Source: Chromera velia (Eukaryota; Sar; Chromeraceae). From it: DNA of 25,451 bases. The notes beneath the pieces were generated by a model. The model saw nothing but the letters and a program-made list of their open reading frames with translations, did not search any database and was not told where the DNA came from. This document shows positions 9,272 through 20,265 of this stretch, piece by piece. Position 1 is the stretch's first letter. Each line of letters starts with the position of its first letter. Made by a program: the position numbers and the translations under genes. The stretch is from assembly GCA_018398765.1 (NCBI GenBank), contig JAHBMJ010003402.1, positions 64,001-89,451 on the forward strand, given 5' to 3'.

Positions 9272-12200
9272 TCACGTACCGAGATGCGGAGATCGCGGTG
9301 CCTCACGATCGTCGGATTCTCCTCTGTCCTTCTTGTTCGATTTCTCTGTTTTGGCTTTCTTTTCCTTCTTCTTCTTTTTTTTCGCCTTTCTCTCTTTGTC
9401 CTTTTCCTTGTCTGTCTCATCTCCCTCCCCCGTCTTCTGCTCTTCTTTCATTTTCTTGACTTCCTCTCTTGCCTGCTTGCCCTTCCATGCTGCAGAGAGA
9501 GTCGTCGCAGCGGCTGCCTGTTGCTCCTTCTCCTTTCCTATTTCGTCTTGTACCCTCTTGACCTCCCCCCTCGCCACTTTTCCCTTCCAATGGGCCGACA
9601 GCGTCGTGGCTGCCCGATCTGCTTCTGCAAGGTCCTTTGTGGAAGAGTAAAAGAAAGTCACAGTGCTGGGAGAACCCCCTCCCGTCTGCTCACGCAAAAA
9701 GTTTTTGTTCTTCTCTCTCGCAGAAGAAGAAGACGGAGAGGATTCTCTAGGACCGTCTCTGTCTCTGTCTCTGGGAAGAGGAAGAGAACGACCTGATGAA
9801 CCAGAAGTTTGGTCTCCTCTTCCGGCCGTGGGGCTCTCAGCAGGTCCTTCGTGTCCTTTGCTGCGGGTGTCTTGCGCCGAGTATGATTTTTTGAAGGAAC
9901 TCCTTGTCTGCTTCCCCTTCCAATGAGCCGACAGCTTTGTGGCTGCTCTGTCTGCGTCTGCCAGTTCCCGAGTTGAGGAATAAAAGAATGTCACAGTGGA
10001 GGGAGAGCCTCCTCCCGTCTGCTCCCTTAAAAAGTTTTTGTCTGTGGGAGAGAGGGAAACTTTGATCTCACCTCTGGATCTTCGTTTCGAACTAGTAGGA
10101 GTTTGATTCTCTGGACTTTCCTTTTCTTCTTCCTCTGTTTCTTGATGCTTCTCTTTCTCTTTCTTCTTTTCGTGAAACTCTTGACGGGCCTGTCTGCCTT
10201 TCCAATTAGCAGACAGCTTCGTTGCCGCATCTTCCCTCTCCTTCTTCTGCTTTTTGAAATCAGCTCGAGCTTGTTTTCCCTTCCAGTGGGCAGATAGCGT
10301 TGTTGCTGCAGAGTGCTCTTTGTTCGACTCCGCTTGATCTCCTGAGTCCCTCTCCCTCCCTGGACGTTCTTGGTGGTGGTCTGTTGCATTCATTCCTCCA
10401 GTCTCTTCTGTCTGAGACCTGACCGAGATCTCTTTGCGAGTCTTTCGGCCTTTCCAGTGGGCAGATAACTTTGTTGCTGCCTCCTCTCTCTCTTGCTTTT
10501 CACGACTATAGTCCTCCCTTGCCTTTTTGCCCTTCCAATTGGCTGACAACTTTGTGGCAGCCTCTTCTCTTTCCTTTTTTTCCTTTTCATATTCCTCCCC
10601 CACCTTTTTGCCCTTCCATCCAGCAGACAATTTGGTGGCAGCCTCTTCTCTTTCCTTTTTTTCCTTTTCATATTCCTCCCGCACCTTTTTGCCCTTCCAT
10701 CCAGCAGACAATTTGGTGGCAGCTTCTTCTCTTTCCTTTTTTTCCTTTTCATATTCCTCCCGCACCTTTTTGCCCTTCCATCCAGCAGACAATTTGGTGG
10801 CGGCCTGCTCTCTTTCCGCTTTCTCACGCGTGTACTCTTCCCTGGCTTTCTTTCCCTTCCAATTGGCTGACAGTTTGGTTGCTGCCTCCTCCCTCTCCTG
10901 CTTCTGCCGACTAAACTCATCCCGTACCTTCTTTCCCTTCCAGTGGGCAGTCAATTTCGTGGCAGCCAGTGCTTCCTCCCCCTCCCCCCCCGCATCTACA
11001 TGCACAGGTGCAGTTTCCCATGGGGGCGTGTCCAATTGGGTGCTCTGTGGAGCGTCGCCATTCTCTCTCTTCATTCTATTCGTATTCTCACTTACATTCG
11101 CGTTTGCCTCTCTCCCCCTCCCCCCCTTCGTCTTCAGTGCCTTCACAGACGACTGGGCGGCCATTGCGTCGGCCTGTCTCTGCAGGATCCGAGTCGACTT
11201 CGGACTTTGACAACTCCCAGAGGAATCCTGCCGAGCTATCCGCCTCCTTTCCCCCTCGTCCTGACTGTCCGTCGACCACTCCCCCCCCCCCACATGCCCC
11301 TCTCCCTCCTCCGGATCATAATGTCCCTGTCTCCCCCCCCTATCCCCAGAACCCGACCCTGACTGAGAATGGGATTTGCGCCGCCGCCTATTTCCCTTCC
11401 CGAGGCCCAGGAAGGCCCACACATCGACAGCTGCACAGGGCGGGCGGGACAGTCAAAAGTAAAAGTATACGTGTGGGGGGGGTCGGGGCTGACAACCAAA
11501 AGACGCACAGATCGATCGACGCGAGTTTGACATTCCTAGAGGGGGTGGAAGGGTAGCCATCCGAGTCAGCGTAGAATTACCCATGACCCTCTTTCCCATT
11601 CGTCTTATATTCTTCATAGCAATATTCAGACGCTTTAAGGGACGCTGCGTTTCTTTTCCAGGGTGACTATGAGACGCCATAGAACTGTGCAATATGGATT
11701 GCCGAAAGCATTCAGAGGGATTGACTGGAAATCTATTCCTTCCTGCCTGCCCTCACAAGATGTCTGGCCGTTTGCCTAGCTGTTTTCTTTTCTTTGCGCA
11801 TGTGTGTGTGTTGTCACTCAATCCTCCACCCATTCAGATGGCCACAGGTCTGTTTTACAGTTCAGTTCTTCTCTAGCCTCCATGCATCTGGCTTGTCCGA
11901 GCTAGTCCTTTCTGTTTTATGTTTCTTTGGTCGGCTGCCTGCTTGGGGTTCTTTTTGCTGACATGAATTCTCACAGCAAGAGAAAGGAAGCGAGAGCAAA
12001 AAACCAACTGACTTTCCCCCTTTGCGCTCCGAGTGGCTGTCTTGAGGGCTTCGTCAGTCTCGGTAGAGGAGATGCCAAGCTCTTCCGCCCTTTTGCGGAA
12101 GCAAGTCAGAGGGACCACGCTGCAAGTCAGAGGGACCATTTTGATCAACCGCAGAAAACAATCAAACCTTCTTGAGAGTTTCATCGTAAATGGGTTACAG

Positions 12201-13433
12201 GATGAGGTGTTTTCGTTCTTCTCACCTTTCTTCTTTTCTTCCTTCCTTCCTTCCTTCCTTCCTTCCTTCCGTTCGTTTCGCTTCTTCTTTCGTTTGCAGA
12301 TTACAGGGGACGCGAGGCATCTTGCCCACCTCCCCTGTGACCTCGCATACCCCTCTGCTGGGTGGCTCTTCTGACATGGATCGATCGAGATGAGGAGATT
12401 TGCAGCCTGTCCGTTTGTGCCCTTTTCCTCTCGAGTCCGTCTCTCTCTTCGTCTCTGCCTCCCTCAATTCTTGCCTGTCTGGCGGGCTGGCTGGCTGGCT
12501 GCCTGTCTGCCTGCCTGACTGACTGATTGACTGACTGACTGACCCTTTTTGTCCATCTCTCCTGAAGAAGTTGTAGGCGTTCAGCATGCCCTGGCACTTC
12601 CTGTCGACTTCGTTCCTGAACGTCGTCAGGGGGTTCGGGGGAGCGGTCTGCTGCTGGATGTTCATGTTGGCCTCATAGGACGCCATGCTCGGCAGCTTCC
12701 CTCCTGCACACATACATGCCGAGGGCGAAAGAGAGGGAAAAGAAGCAAAGGCGCATAACCATGCATCAATCGCCATGTGGGGAATGAAGAAGACTTGGGC
12801 TAAGTCTGTCTGTCCACTTTCATCAATCTACAGCCTCATTGCATGCTGCTGTACGTCCACCCGTCTATCTGTGCATGCAGAGAATGAATGAAGGACAGAC
12901 CTACTCTGGCATGCATGCATGAATGCATGCAGCTGACGGACCGCTGAGGAGAGTCCGCATCCTTGCTATCCTCTCCTGCAGACCATCGAGGGACGACCCC
13001 ATCTCGTCCAGGCCGCTGGAGACTTTCTGAAGTCTCGTCTTCAGCATTCTTCCTCCAATCGCTCCTCGGAGTCGATCGATCGAACTGGGTTTTCGTCTGG
13101 GAAGGAAAGTATTAATATATGCGTATATCAGATGTATTTCTGCCTCTGGTCCGACCGTCTATTTTGCGTGCAGCTGTTCAGATGTGGTTGCCGCTTCTTC
13201 CTTCAAGTGAAAGCTTTGGGGAATCGAGAGAGAAGGGAATTCAGAAGGCCGGTTGGCCAGCTATTAATAAGTGTCTACCTATAGTTCAGTCTGCCACACA
13301 TGCAGGTCAGAGCCCGATGCCAGGACAGGCAGCTAAACCGCCTTCCCGTTGTAGAGAGACTCACGGGATCCACACTGGTTTTAGTAATGGAACTCTGTGT
13401 GTCAGAGGGGGTTTGACGTACAGAACTCGACCT
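9272..13433 (-). CDS. Multi-exon gene: coiled-coil protein with twelve Gln-less IQ-like repeats
   Basis: Exons (minus strand) with matching phases: 13433-13365, 13096-12942, 12703-12544, 12119-12013, 11644-~11588 (or 11581), 11430-9272 with TGA/TAG-type stop at 9272. The early exons read LLKPVWIP, then a coiled-coil helix (MLKTRLQKVSSGLDEMGSSL, LQERIARMRTLL), MASYEANMNIQQQ, FRNEVDRKCQGMLNAYNFF, RAEELGISSTETDEAL and SEYCYEEYKTNGKE. The last exon (over 700 residues) has a basic/Ser-Gly start (GKGNRRRRKSHSQSG) and an acidic linker. It then has twelve copies of AATKLSAxWKGKKAR spaced by Glu/Lys-rich helix, a twice-repeated module FLREQTGGGSPSTVTFFYSS, and a Lys-rich tail. The repeat matches the IQ motif spacing (I-Q-xxx-R-G-xxx-R) as L-S-xxx-K-G-xxx-R, so it may bind a calmodulin-like or other partner. 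That is inferred. The ORF of the last exon has no ATG at its head: its first codon in a naive reading is GTG, and upstream is an acceptor (cccgcccgccctgtgcag). It is therefore spliced on, not the gene start. The true start is upstream and not certain. Confidence 0.72.
9458..10966 (-). repeat. Array of 12 IQ-like repeats in the protein; three copies are near-identical 81-bp DNA repeats
   Basis: Counting from the 11422 codon, the Trp of the first copy is residue 161 and that of the last is residue 646. Copies 3 to 5 repeat every 27 residues (81 bp, at 10621, 10702 and 10783) with almost no nucleotide change, which points to recent expansion or gene conversion. Copies 8 to 12 are more diverged and separated by long linkers. 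Invariant positions are Ala-Ala-Thr, Leu, Ala, Trp-Lys-Gly and, in all but one copy, the last Arg. The exception is copy 5, which has Gly (KKVGEEY). Confidence 0.9.
9641..10043 (-). repeat. Duplicated non-repeat module within the IQ-like protein
   Basis: A 70-bp segment at about 9974-10043 is repeated with moderate change at about 9641-9712. Both encode NFLREQTGGGSPSTVTFFYS followed by ST(R/K)(E/D)LA(D/E)ADRAAT, and both lead directly into an IQ-like repeat. The unit of duplication therefore joins the module to one IQ-like copy. Confidence 0.85.
12101..12140. repeat. Short tandem duplication overlapping a splice acceptor
   Basis: The 20-base unit gcaagtcagagggaccacgc occurs at about 12101-12120 and again, with a change at its end, at about 12122-12139. 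On the minus strand each copy contains ctgacttgc. The upstream copy supplies the acceptor (ctgacttgcag) used for the exon at 12119-12013, so a duplication may have created a spare acceptor. Confidence 0.7.
12239..12270. repeat. (CTTC)n microsatellite in an intron of the repeat-protein gene
   Basis: About eight CTTC units in the intron between the exons at 12703-12544 and 12119-12013. The same intron begins on the minus strand with (GTCA)n at 12543-12510, so the splice donor is the first repeat unit. Confidence 0.9.
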
Positions 13434-13841
13434 CTGCGGAGAAGACAGTGCATGTCCAACTAATTAAGTTGAGTTCACATGCCAGCAGCCAGCTATAGCT
13501 AGCTGTTGAAACAAAAAGTCGAAGCTATGGTCCGCATGTTTCAGTCTGCGTGCGTCATGCGTGCGTCAGATGAATTCAGATGACCGATACGCACCATATT
13601 GCACCCGCGGGCTTTTTGCCAGCGGTTAATTGCCCCATGCATGTTGCCCCCCCTGCAAAAAACCTTGCATATCCGAGAACATCCGAGAACAACAGTACAT
13701 TCTCACTATCATCAAGCTCGATCGGTCCATTGTCTCTCTGGCACACAGCGTTCTTCTGCAGTGTGCATGCTTTAAGACCCAACTTCACACATGCCCGCAA
13801 GAAGTCTACAAAGGGCTCAAAATTAACATCCGAACGCGTAC

Positions 13842-13935
13842 CTCTGTCGGGGTCTGCACCATGCGTCATCTGCGAGGATTATTTTGAGCCTGGCCAGTCG
13901 CTGGCACAGCGTCCTTTGATGGGCACACCCATCAA
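13842..13935 (-). CDS. Possible 5' exon of the repeat-protein gene
   Basis: The minus strand reads HQRTLCQRLARLKIILADD and then AWCRPRQ before a donor-like gtacgc. It ends in phase 2, which matches the exon at 13433. No in-frame ATG is seen: the upstream reading runs into a Leu-rich stretch and then a stop near 13990. It may be a partial exon, or the gene may start elsewhere. Confidence 0.25.
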
Positions 13936-14024
13936 GAACAGAGACCAAAACGTGTAGAGAAAAACGGAAAAGCAATAAGAGAGTGACGTAAGGTCGTCAC
14001 CGCCCGAGCCTGCAGCTTGCGACA
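13936..14024. promoter_or_regulatory. Short head-to-head region between two genes
   Basis: If the minus-strand repeat-protein gene begins near 13.9 kb, fewer than about 100 bases separate it from the FAM135 start codon at 14025. The stretch holds gtgacgtaaggtcgtcac, an imperfect palindrome around tgacgt at 13983-14000. A shared or bidirectional promoter is inferred. Confidence 0.3.
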
Positions 14025-15195
14025 ATGGCTGTGATGGGGATCGTGGAGATCGTTCTCCACTTCGACACCTTCAGAAACATCGACCTGTTCCACCAGGGGA
14101 TCTACCACCTGAGAGCAAGGATATACCAGGACCTGGGGGAACAGGTCAGAGAAACGGACAGCCCTGCAGCCACCTGTCCGTGCAGAGCATCTTGTCGCTA
14201 GAGTGGGGGAGACGGGGAGGCTTCACGCGAGAGAAAGAAGCGCAGAAAGAGACGCGGCACTTCTCTTCGTCCTTGTTTCAGACCTTTTCCCTCCGTCCCC
14301 TCCTGTTTTCTTTCCCTGGAATCCTTTTGATTTTTGATTGCAGGTGATTGCTGCCCTCCCGTATGCCCACTTCCGCCCCCCCACCGAGGCCCTCGAGAGG
14401 GAGAACAACAGCCATTTCGTCCTCCCAGGCTATCTCATTGATGAGGCCCAGACCTTCGCAACCAAGAGCTTCATGATCAAGTACTGTGAGGAGGAGGTAG
14501 GTTGTTCGTGGTGTCATTCTATCTATCCATCTATCTGTCTGTCGGAAAAGAAGGGAGAAGAAGAAACACAGAGTCTCGGTCTGTGTGAAGGAAAGGAAGA
14601 GAAGAAGGAAAGAAAAGACGATATAGTCTGCCTGTCTGGTTTTCTGTGTCTGTATCTCTGTCTATCTTTGTGGATGTCGTTGTACGACATGTTGTCTGTA
14701 GAGAGAAGTGGAGTGGAGGCATACGTCCGGGCCTGGAGACGTAACTTTTGAGAAGAAGACTCAGGTCGCCCTGGCAGACCTTCTTTCAGTGAGCTTAGTT
14801 CTGCTCTTCATTCCAGCTTACAGCTGTGGGGTTTCACTCGGAGTGCTGCCACGAACTGATTGGAAAAGAAACAACAAGACACGACTCGACAAGCAGCCAC
14901 TGTGAAGATGAGTAGTATGTGCACGCAGAAAACAGCAATGTGTGCATTGTACACGCTTCCTCCCATGACTGCCTACGGCACGCACAGCGCGCCTTTGTTT
15001 CTGTCTTTTGTTCCCTCTTCTGACTTCTGCATCCAAGAAAAAAAAGATAAGGTTGGTCTGATATGCTCTTTGTTTGCGGTCAACTGGAACAAGGCAGGAG
15101 AGATTGATATTTGTTCGTCACACACAAACATACATACATACATACATACAAACACAAGCACGCGTACATAGATGCCTTGCTGGCTGTATGGCCGG

Positions 15196-15231
<36 letters not shown>

Positions 15232-16447
15232 TTCTTTCTTTCTTTTCAGGTCGACTTGAACGAGGCTGCCGAATTTCGCCTCGAGATGGACCTGCACTCT
15301 GCCCAGCAGACAGCGCCTGTGTACTTGGAGGTGGAGCTTCTCTTTGAGGACCCCTCCTCGAGAGACAAGGAGAAGGAAGGGAGCAAGGAAACGACCAACG
15401 CGAAACTTCCACCCCCTGCAACAGAGGTACTTTGTTACTTATCTGAGATAGATCTATGAATAGATCCAGCGAGGGAGCTAGGGAGGTTGATGGAGGGAAG
15501 TGACTGAAATGAAAAAAAAATAAAAAAAATCCGGGCAGCAGAAGGGGGCCCTCCCCAATGAAATGAATTTTTTTTTTAAAAAAAATCCGGGCAGCAGAAG
15601 GAGGCCCTCCCCAATGAAATGAAACAAAAAAAAAAAAATCCGGGCAGCAGAAGGAGGCCCTCCCCAATGAAATGAAATTTAAAAAAAAAAAAATCCGGGC
15701 AGCAGAAGGAGGCCCTCCCCAGGACGAGAGGGAAGAAGCAAGCAAGTGAGGTTGGGATGTGAAAGTGGAATCTCCGGTTGCTCATTCAATGACATACATT
15801 CTGGCATGTTGCTAATGGGTGCATGTGCAGAAGAAGGGGGATTGCCGAATTTTTTTTTTGTCGTCCGTTCATTTGCATATTTCTCTTTTCCTTGGTTGAT
15901 AATGATGTCATTCCGAGCTATACGTCGTGACGAAAAGTCCTGTCTGCGCATGGTGACGAAATCTCCCCTCGTGATCCTGATCTTGAAACAAATACATAAT
16001 TCGTCGCATGCATTGCATTCATTGCACACAGGGGCGAGGGATGAACTTCAAGATTGTCTCGTATACTCTGCACAAACTTCATCGGGTGCAGTCAGGTCAG
16101 TCAGGACATGAGTTTGTTAGATCCTTCGTCGCTTCATTCTTTTCTTCCTGCCTTCCTTCCTTCCTTCCTTCCTTCCTTCCTGCCGTCGTCTGTCTTCCTT
16201 TGCCTCCTGTTCTTCTGAGTGAACGCTTTCGTTTTCTTTGCTTTTTTTTTTCTTCGTGACACTTTGACCCTCCTCGAGAGAAATGGCTGAATCATTTTCT
16301 TCTCCAGTTAGATGAATGCTCCTGTCTTCTTCTTCTCCTTCTTCTGGTTTTTCTCCATTTCCTCCTTTCGGTTCTCTGGAAGAGAATTCAAGTTCCACGT
16401 TTTTGTCTCCCCCCCCCNGTGTGTGTGTGTGTGTGCGTGTGTGTGTG

Positions 16448-16494
<47 letters not shown>

Positions 16495-16711
16495 GGATGC
16501 ACGAGTACGTGTCGCTTGTATTCGACGAATTCCATTTCTGCACAGGTGAGTGAGTGAGTGAGTAGTGAGTGAGTGAGTGAGTGAGTGAGTGAGTCAATGA
16601 GTAAGTGAGTGAGTGAGTAAGTAAGTACGTGAGCGCGAGAGAATGAGCGAGTGAGGGAATGAATGAAGGTGCCCACACACGCACACGCACACGCACACAC
16701 CCATACACACA

Positions 16712-16754
<43 letters not shown>

Positions 16755-18150
16755 GCAGAGAGAGAGTACTGCTTATCTCCGAAAGGAGAGAAGAGAACCG
16801 AACTGCTTCCAAATGGAAGAGAGTAAGTGAGTGAGAGAGTGAGTGGTGAGTGAGGGGGGCCTTCCTTCACCATCTCTGTAGAGGGTTGGAGCGGCGGGGT
16901 TCCATTGAAGTCGGAGAGGGCCTTTCGCTTTCTTTGCTCTGCAGGCGCGTGCATGATTTCTGATGCCTCTGCAAGCATTCAGTCTCTTTTCTCAAGCTTG
17001 CCGATTCGTTGTTGATGAGTCTGGAACGAGTCTGGATTGGATTGTGGGTGCGACTTTCTTTCGTGGTACATTCATTCTCAAAAATCAGATACAGACACCA
17101 GCATACTTCTTTTCACATAACTCCAGCCTCGATGCACTTGGTGTTTTTTTCATCTCTCTGTTTGTTGGTCTTCCTGCCTGCCTCTGTCTTCTTCTGCTGC
17201 CTTCTGGTGCCTGCAGTTGGTCTTCTGATCCATACGGCGTTGATTGACTTTCGGTGGGTGCGTCCTTCCTTTCTTCCGTTTGATCCCTTTTGTGGATCCC
17301 TTTTTTGTTTGTTTCTCTTTTTGTTTGTGTTTGTACGGACATTCATTGTAGACTGTCTTCCTAAGCTTCTCCTTCCCTCTTCCTCTTTTTGTCCTTTGTC
17401 GAGTTTTCAGCTTCGAGTTCCTTCTTCTTTCTTTCACTAGATCAACGTGCTCCCACCTTCCTTAGCAAGGTGTTTTTTGGCTTCCTACTTCTGTTTCTCA
17501 GTTCCTGCTCGTATGGCGTTCTGGTCCCCCAAAGTCTGAATATGGACAGGCGAGCACAAACAAAAGAGGAATGCAGGGCCTTCATCTCCCAAACCCTCAG
17601 CTCAGCTCGAGATCCAACCCAGCTGAGAGAGAGCGTTCCTTCCACACCAGTGCCTCCCTCCCTCCCTCATTTTCTTTCCGTTTGTTGGTTCTTTGTGCAG
17701 ATTTCGCTTGAGGCCCTCCCACATCACCGCATCTCATCTGCCGAGAGGAATCCGCAGAGACGCGAAGGAGCGGCCGAAAGCAAAGGAGGCCAACCCAGCA
17801 GCCTCAAGGGCGCCGCTGGCACTCGACGGCGCGGGAGGGGGGGCGTTGCAGGCGGACTCGGATAGAGTGGCTGCGGGTGGGGGCGGGGGCGGCGTTGGCT
17901 CACGTCCGGGTTCGTCTTCGTCGCCGTCCATGGCGGTCTCCTTCGCACAGTATCTGCGAGAGTCTCTCTCTCACAGCCGTACGGCCTCAATAAGTGAGTG
18001 AGTCCGTCAAGGGGAGGGGGAATGGGAAGATGGGGAGGGGTGGGGGGAAAGACAGGGGGGGGAGAATCTTCAAGTCGATCTGAGAGTCTCTCTTTTCTCT
18101 CTCTCCTTCCCCCTCCCCCCCCTCTGTGTGTGTGCGTATGTTTGTTTGTT

Positions 18151-18192
<42 letters not shown>

Positions 18193-20224
18193 CGAAGAGA
18201 AACGATACTCGCCATGAAGAAGAAAGAACGGGGACCGGATCGATTCACTTCCATGCAGTTTGGAATCTCTTTTCTTTCAGCTTGACTGACCATCTAGTCT
18301 GTCTCTTGGTGTGCCCAGATGGATGGATGGATGGATGGACCCGTACGTCTGGCCTGCCTCATCGTGTTCTTTCTTTCTTCCCTCATGGATGGATGGATGG
18401 ATGGATGGATAGATGGATGCATCGTTCCTTCCTGCATTGTATTGTATTACATTGCAGGAGACGAACGGCCCTCCACAGGTGATCGGAGTCCTTCGGGAGA
18501 GAGAGGAGCGGGGGCGGAGGCCCCTTTGCCGTCTCTTCTGGAGGCAGCAGAGGGACTGCACCAGCGATACATGCACAGCCTCGCCAGACAGTATCATCTC
18601 CTTGGTCAGTCAGGCAGGGAGTCAGGCAGTGTGTGCTTGTGCGGAACGACTGCGTCCATTCCCTCTCCCTGCTCATATCCGCAGCTTCTCATCCCTTTTC
18701 TTCTCTTCTCATTCGCTCTGCCGTTTCCCCGTCCTTACCCTCTTTCCCCTTTCGTTCCCCTCTCGGTTTGTGATGAATTCGAAAAAGTTGATCAAATGTG
18801 TTCCCAATTTGGGTGGGTGTCTTTCTATGTTTGGCTGCCCTTTCCTCTTCGTTGCAGCCTGCCAGCTGATGCGCATTGCAACCCGTTGTTTCACCCCCCC
18901 TCAGAGGATTGTGCTCGGTGAGGCTCTGTACATCCCGCCCTTGGCCTTCCCCGGAGAAGAGGAAGAAGGGGAAGGAGGAGGCGGCGGAGACGCGCAGGCC
19001 GCATCACCCTCGGGCGTCTCCCGCCCTCCCCCCTCCCCCCCCCCTCTCCTCTCCCCAGGTCTAGCCTCTGCCTCCTCCCCCCCTCCTTCTCCATTTCCTG
19101 ATGAATTCCCTGCACCCGGACAGCCGCACCCGAATAATCCCGGCGGGCGTCCCTTCTACAGACCTGAATCGCGCAATCAGAGAAAAACAGTCAGGCGACT
19201 GCGCGAGAGGATGCGAAAGATGGCACCAGACGGAGGAGGGGGAGGGGCAGGAGGCGGGTCGGAGGACGCCGAGGTCATCGCCGCCGCATTCGGACAAGAG
19301 CTAAGCTTCATGGCTGCACAGGTCCATTCGTCCGTGTCTTTCCGTCTGTCTGTCTGTCTATCTTTGTGTCAAGCAACTCACCCTGTATGGTACAGTTTTT
19401 TTTTTTTTCTCTGCTTTTCCTCAAGCGTGGAGTACTTTTGAAGTTCTGTACAGGGATTGTTCTAGCGCCCGCGCACTAAGAAACAGACAACCAGAGTAGG
19501 TCTCGTCCTGCTTCTTTCACCCCCTTTTCTTTTCTTGTGCCCGTCATTTTGCTATCCATGATCATGTCTTGTTCATTCCAGCATGCATGTATCATCATCA
19601 ATCTTACAGAGAGAGAGAGAGAGAGAGAGACGGTTGATATGTCTGGTTGCTCAACAAGAGAAATGTTTGTTTCTTTTTATGCTCTCACCTGCTGCATGTC
19701 TTGGTGGTTCTTTCTCTGCTGCTTCATTCATTGCCTGCATAGATGGAAGGACGCATGCCCGTGCAAAGAAGGCTCAGCTGTTTTTTGGCTTCTTGCCGTC
19801 TTCACATTCTCGTCTGTCTTTCTTTCCGTGCTGATGCACCAGAATTGGTCGGTCCTTTTTTTCTTCCTCCCTTCTCGCTTCCCCTCCTTTCTTCTTCAAT
19901 CAATTGTTTCGATCGGTACGGAATTAATTCTGCAGCTCTACAGTCTGTGGCACAAATTTCTTGGTCTCCTCATCTACTGCCCTCGAGGTTGGTTCGTCAG
20001 CCCGTTGCTTCGATCCTTCAAACGAAAAAACCGTCATGCGTGTCTGTCTGTCTGTCTGTCTGTTGCCTTACATGCATACATGCGTCTCTATGCGTTTGTC
20101 CCTGTCTGTCTGCAAGTTTTCGATTGGTACTTGGCCGCTCGAGTTCTTCAGAGCTGCACCGCAAGTTGCTTTGTTCTTCTTGTGTGGACTCAAAATGCAG
20201 AGGCAGACAGACAGACAGACAGAA

Positions 20225-20265
<41 letters not shown>

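Noticed and set aside
11236-11556. Start of the repeat-protein ORF at a GTG (11420-11422)
   Set aside because: GTG starts are not expected in nuclear genes. A good splice acceptor lies 8 bases upstream, and phase-compatible exons exist further upstream.
13857-13957. RING-like CVICEDYFEPGQ on the plus strand
   Set aside because: Only the first Cys pair is present. The later Cys/His ligands are missing before a stop, and the other strand reads as a plausible exon.
15080-15745. A 221-residue minus-strand open frame
   Set aside because: It runs through the poly(A)-linked repeat, the CTTT run, FAM135 exon 3 and the CATA repeat. The Phe-rich product comes from repeats.
18413-19441. A 342-residue plus-strand open frame
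   Set aside because: It spans two exons and the intron between them. Phase-matched splice sites at 18604/18858 and 19321 explain it better.
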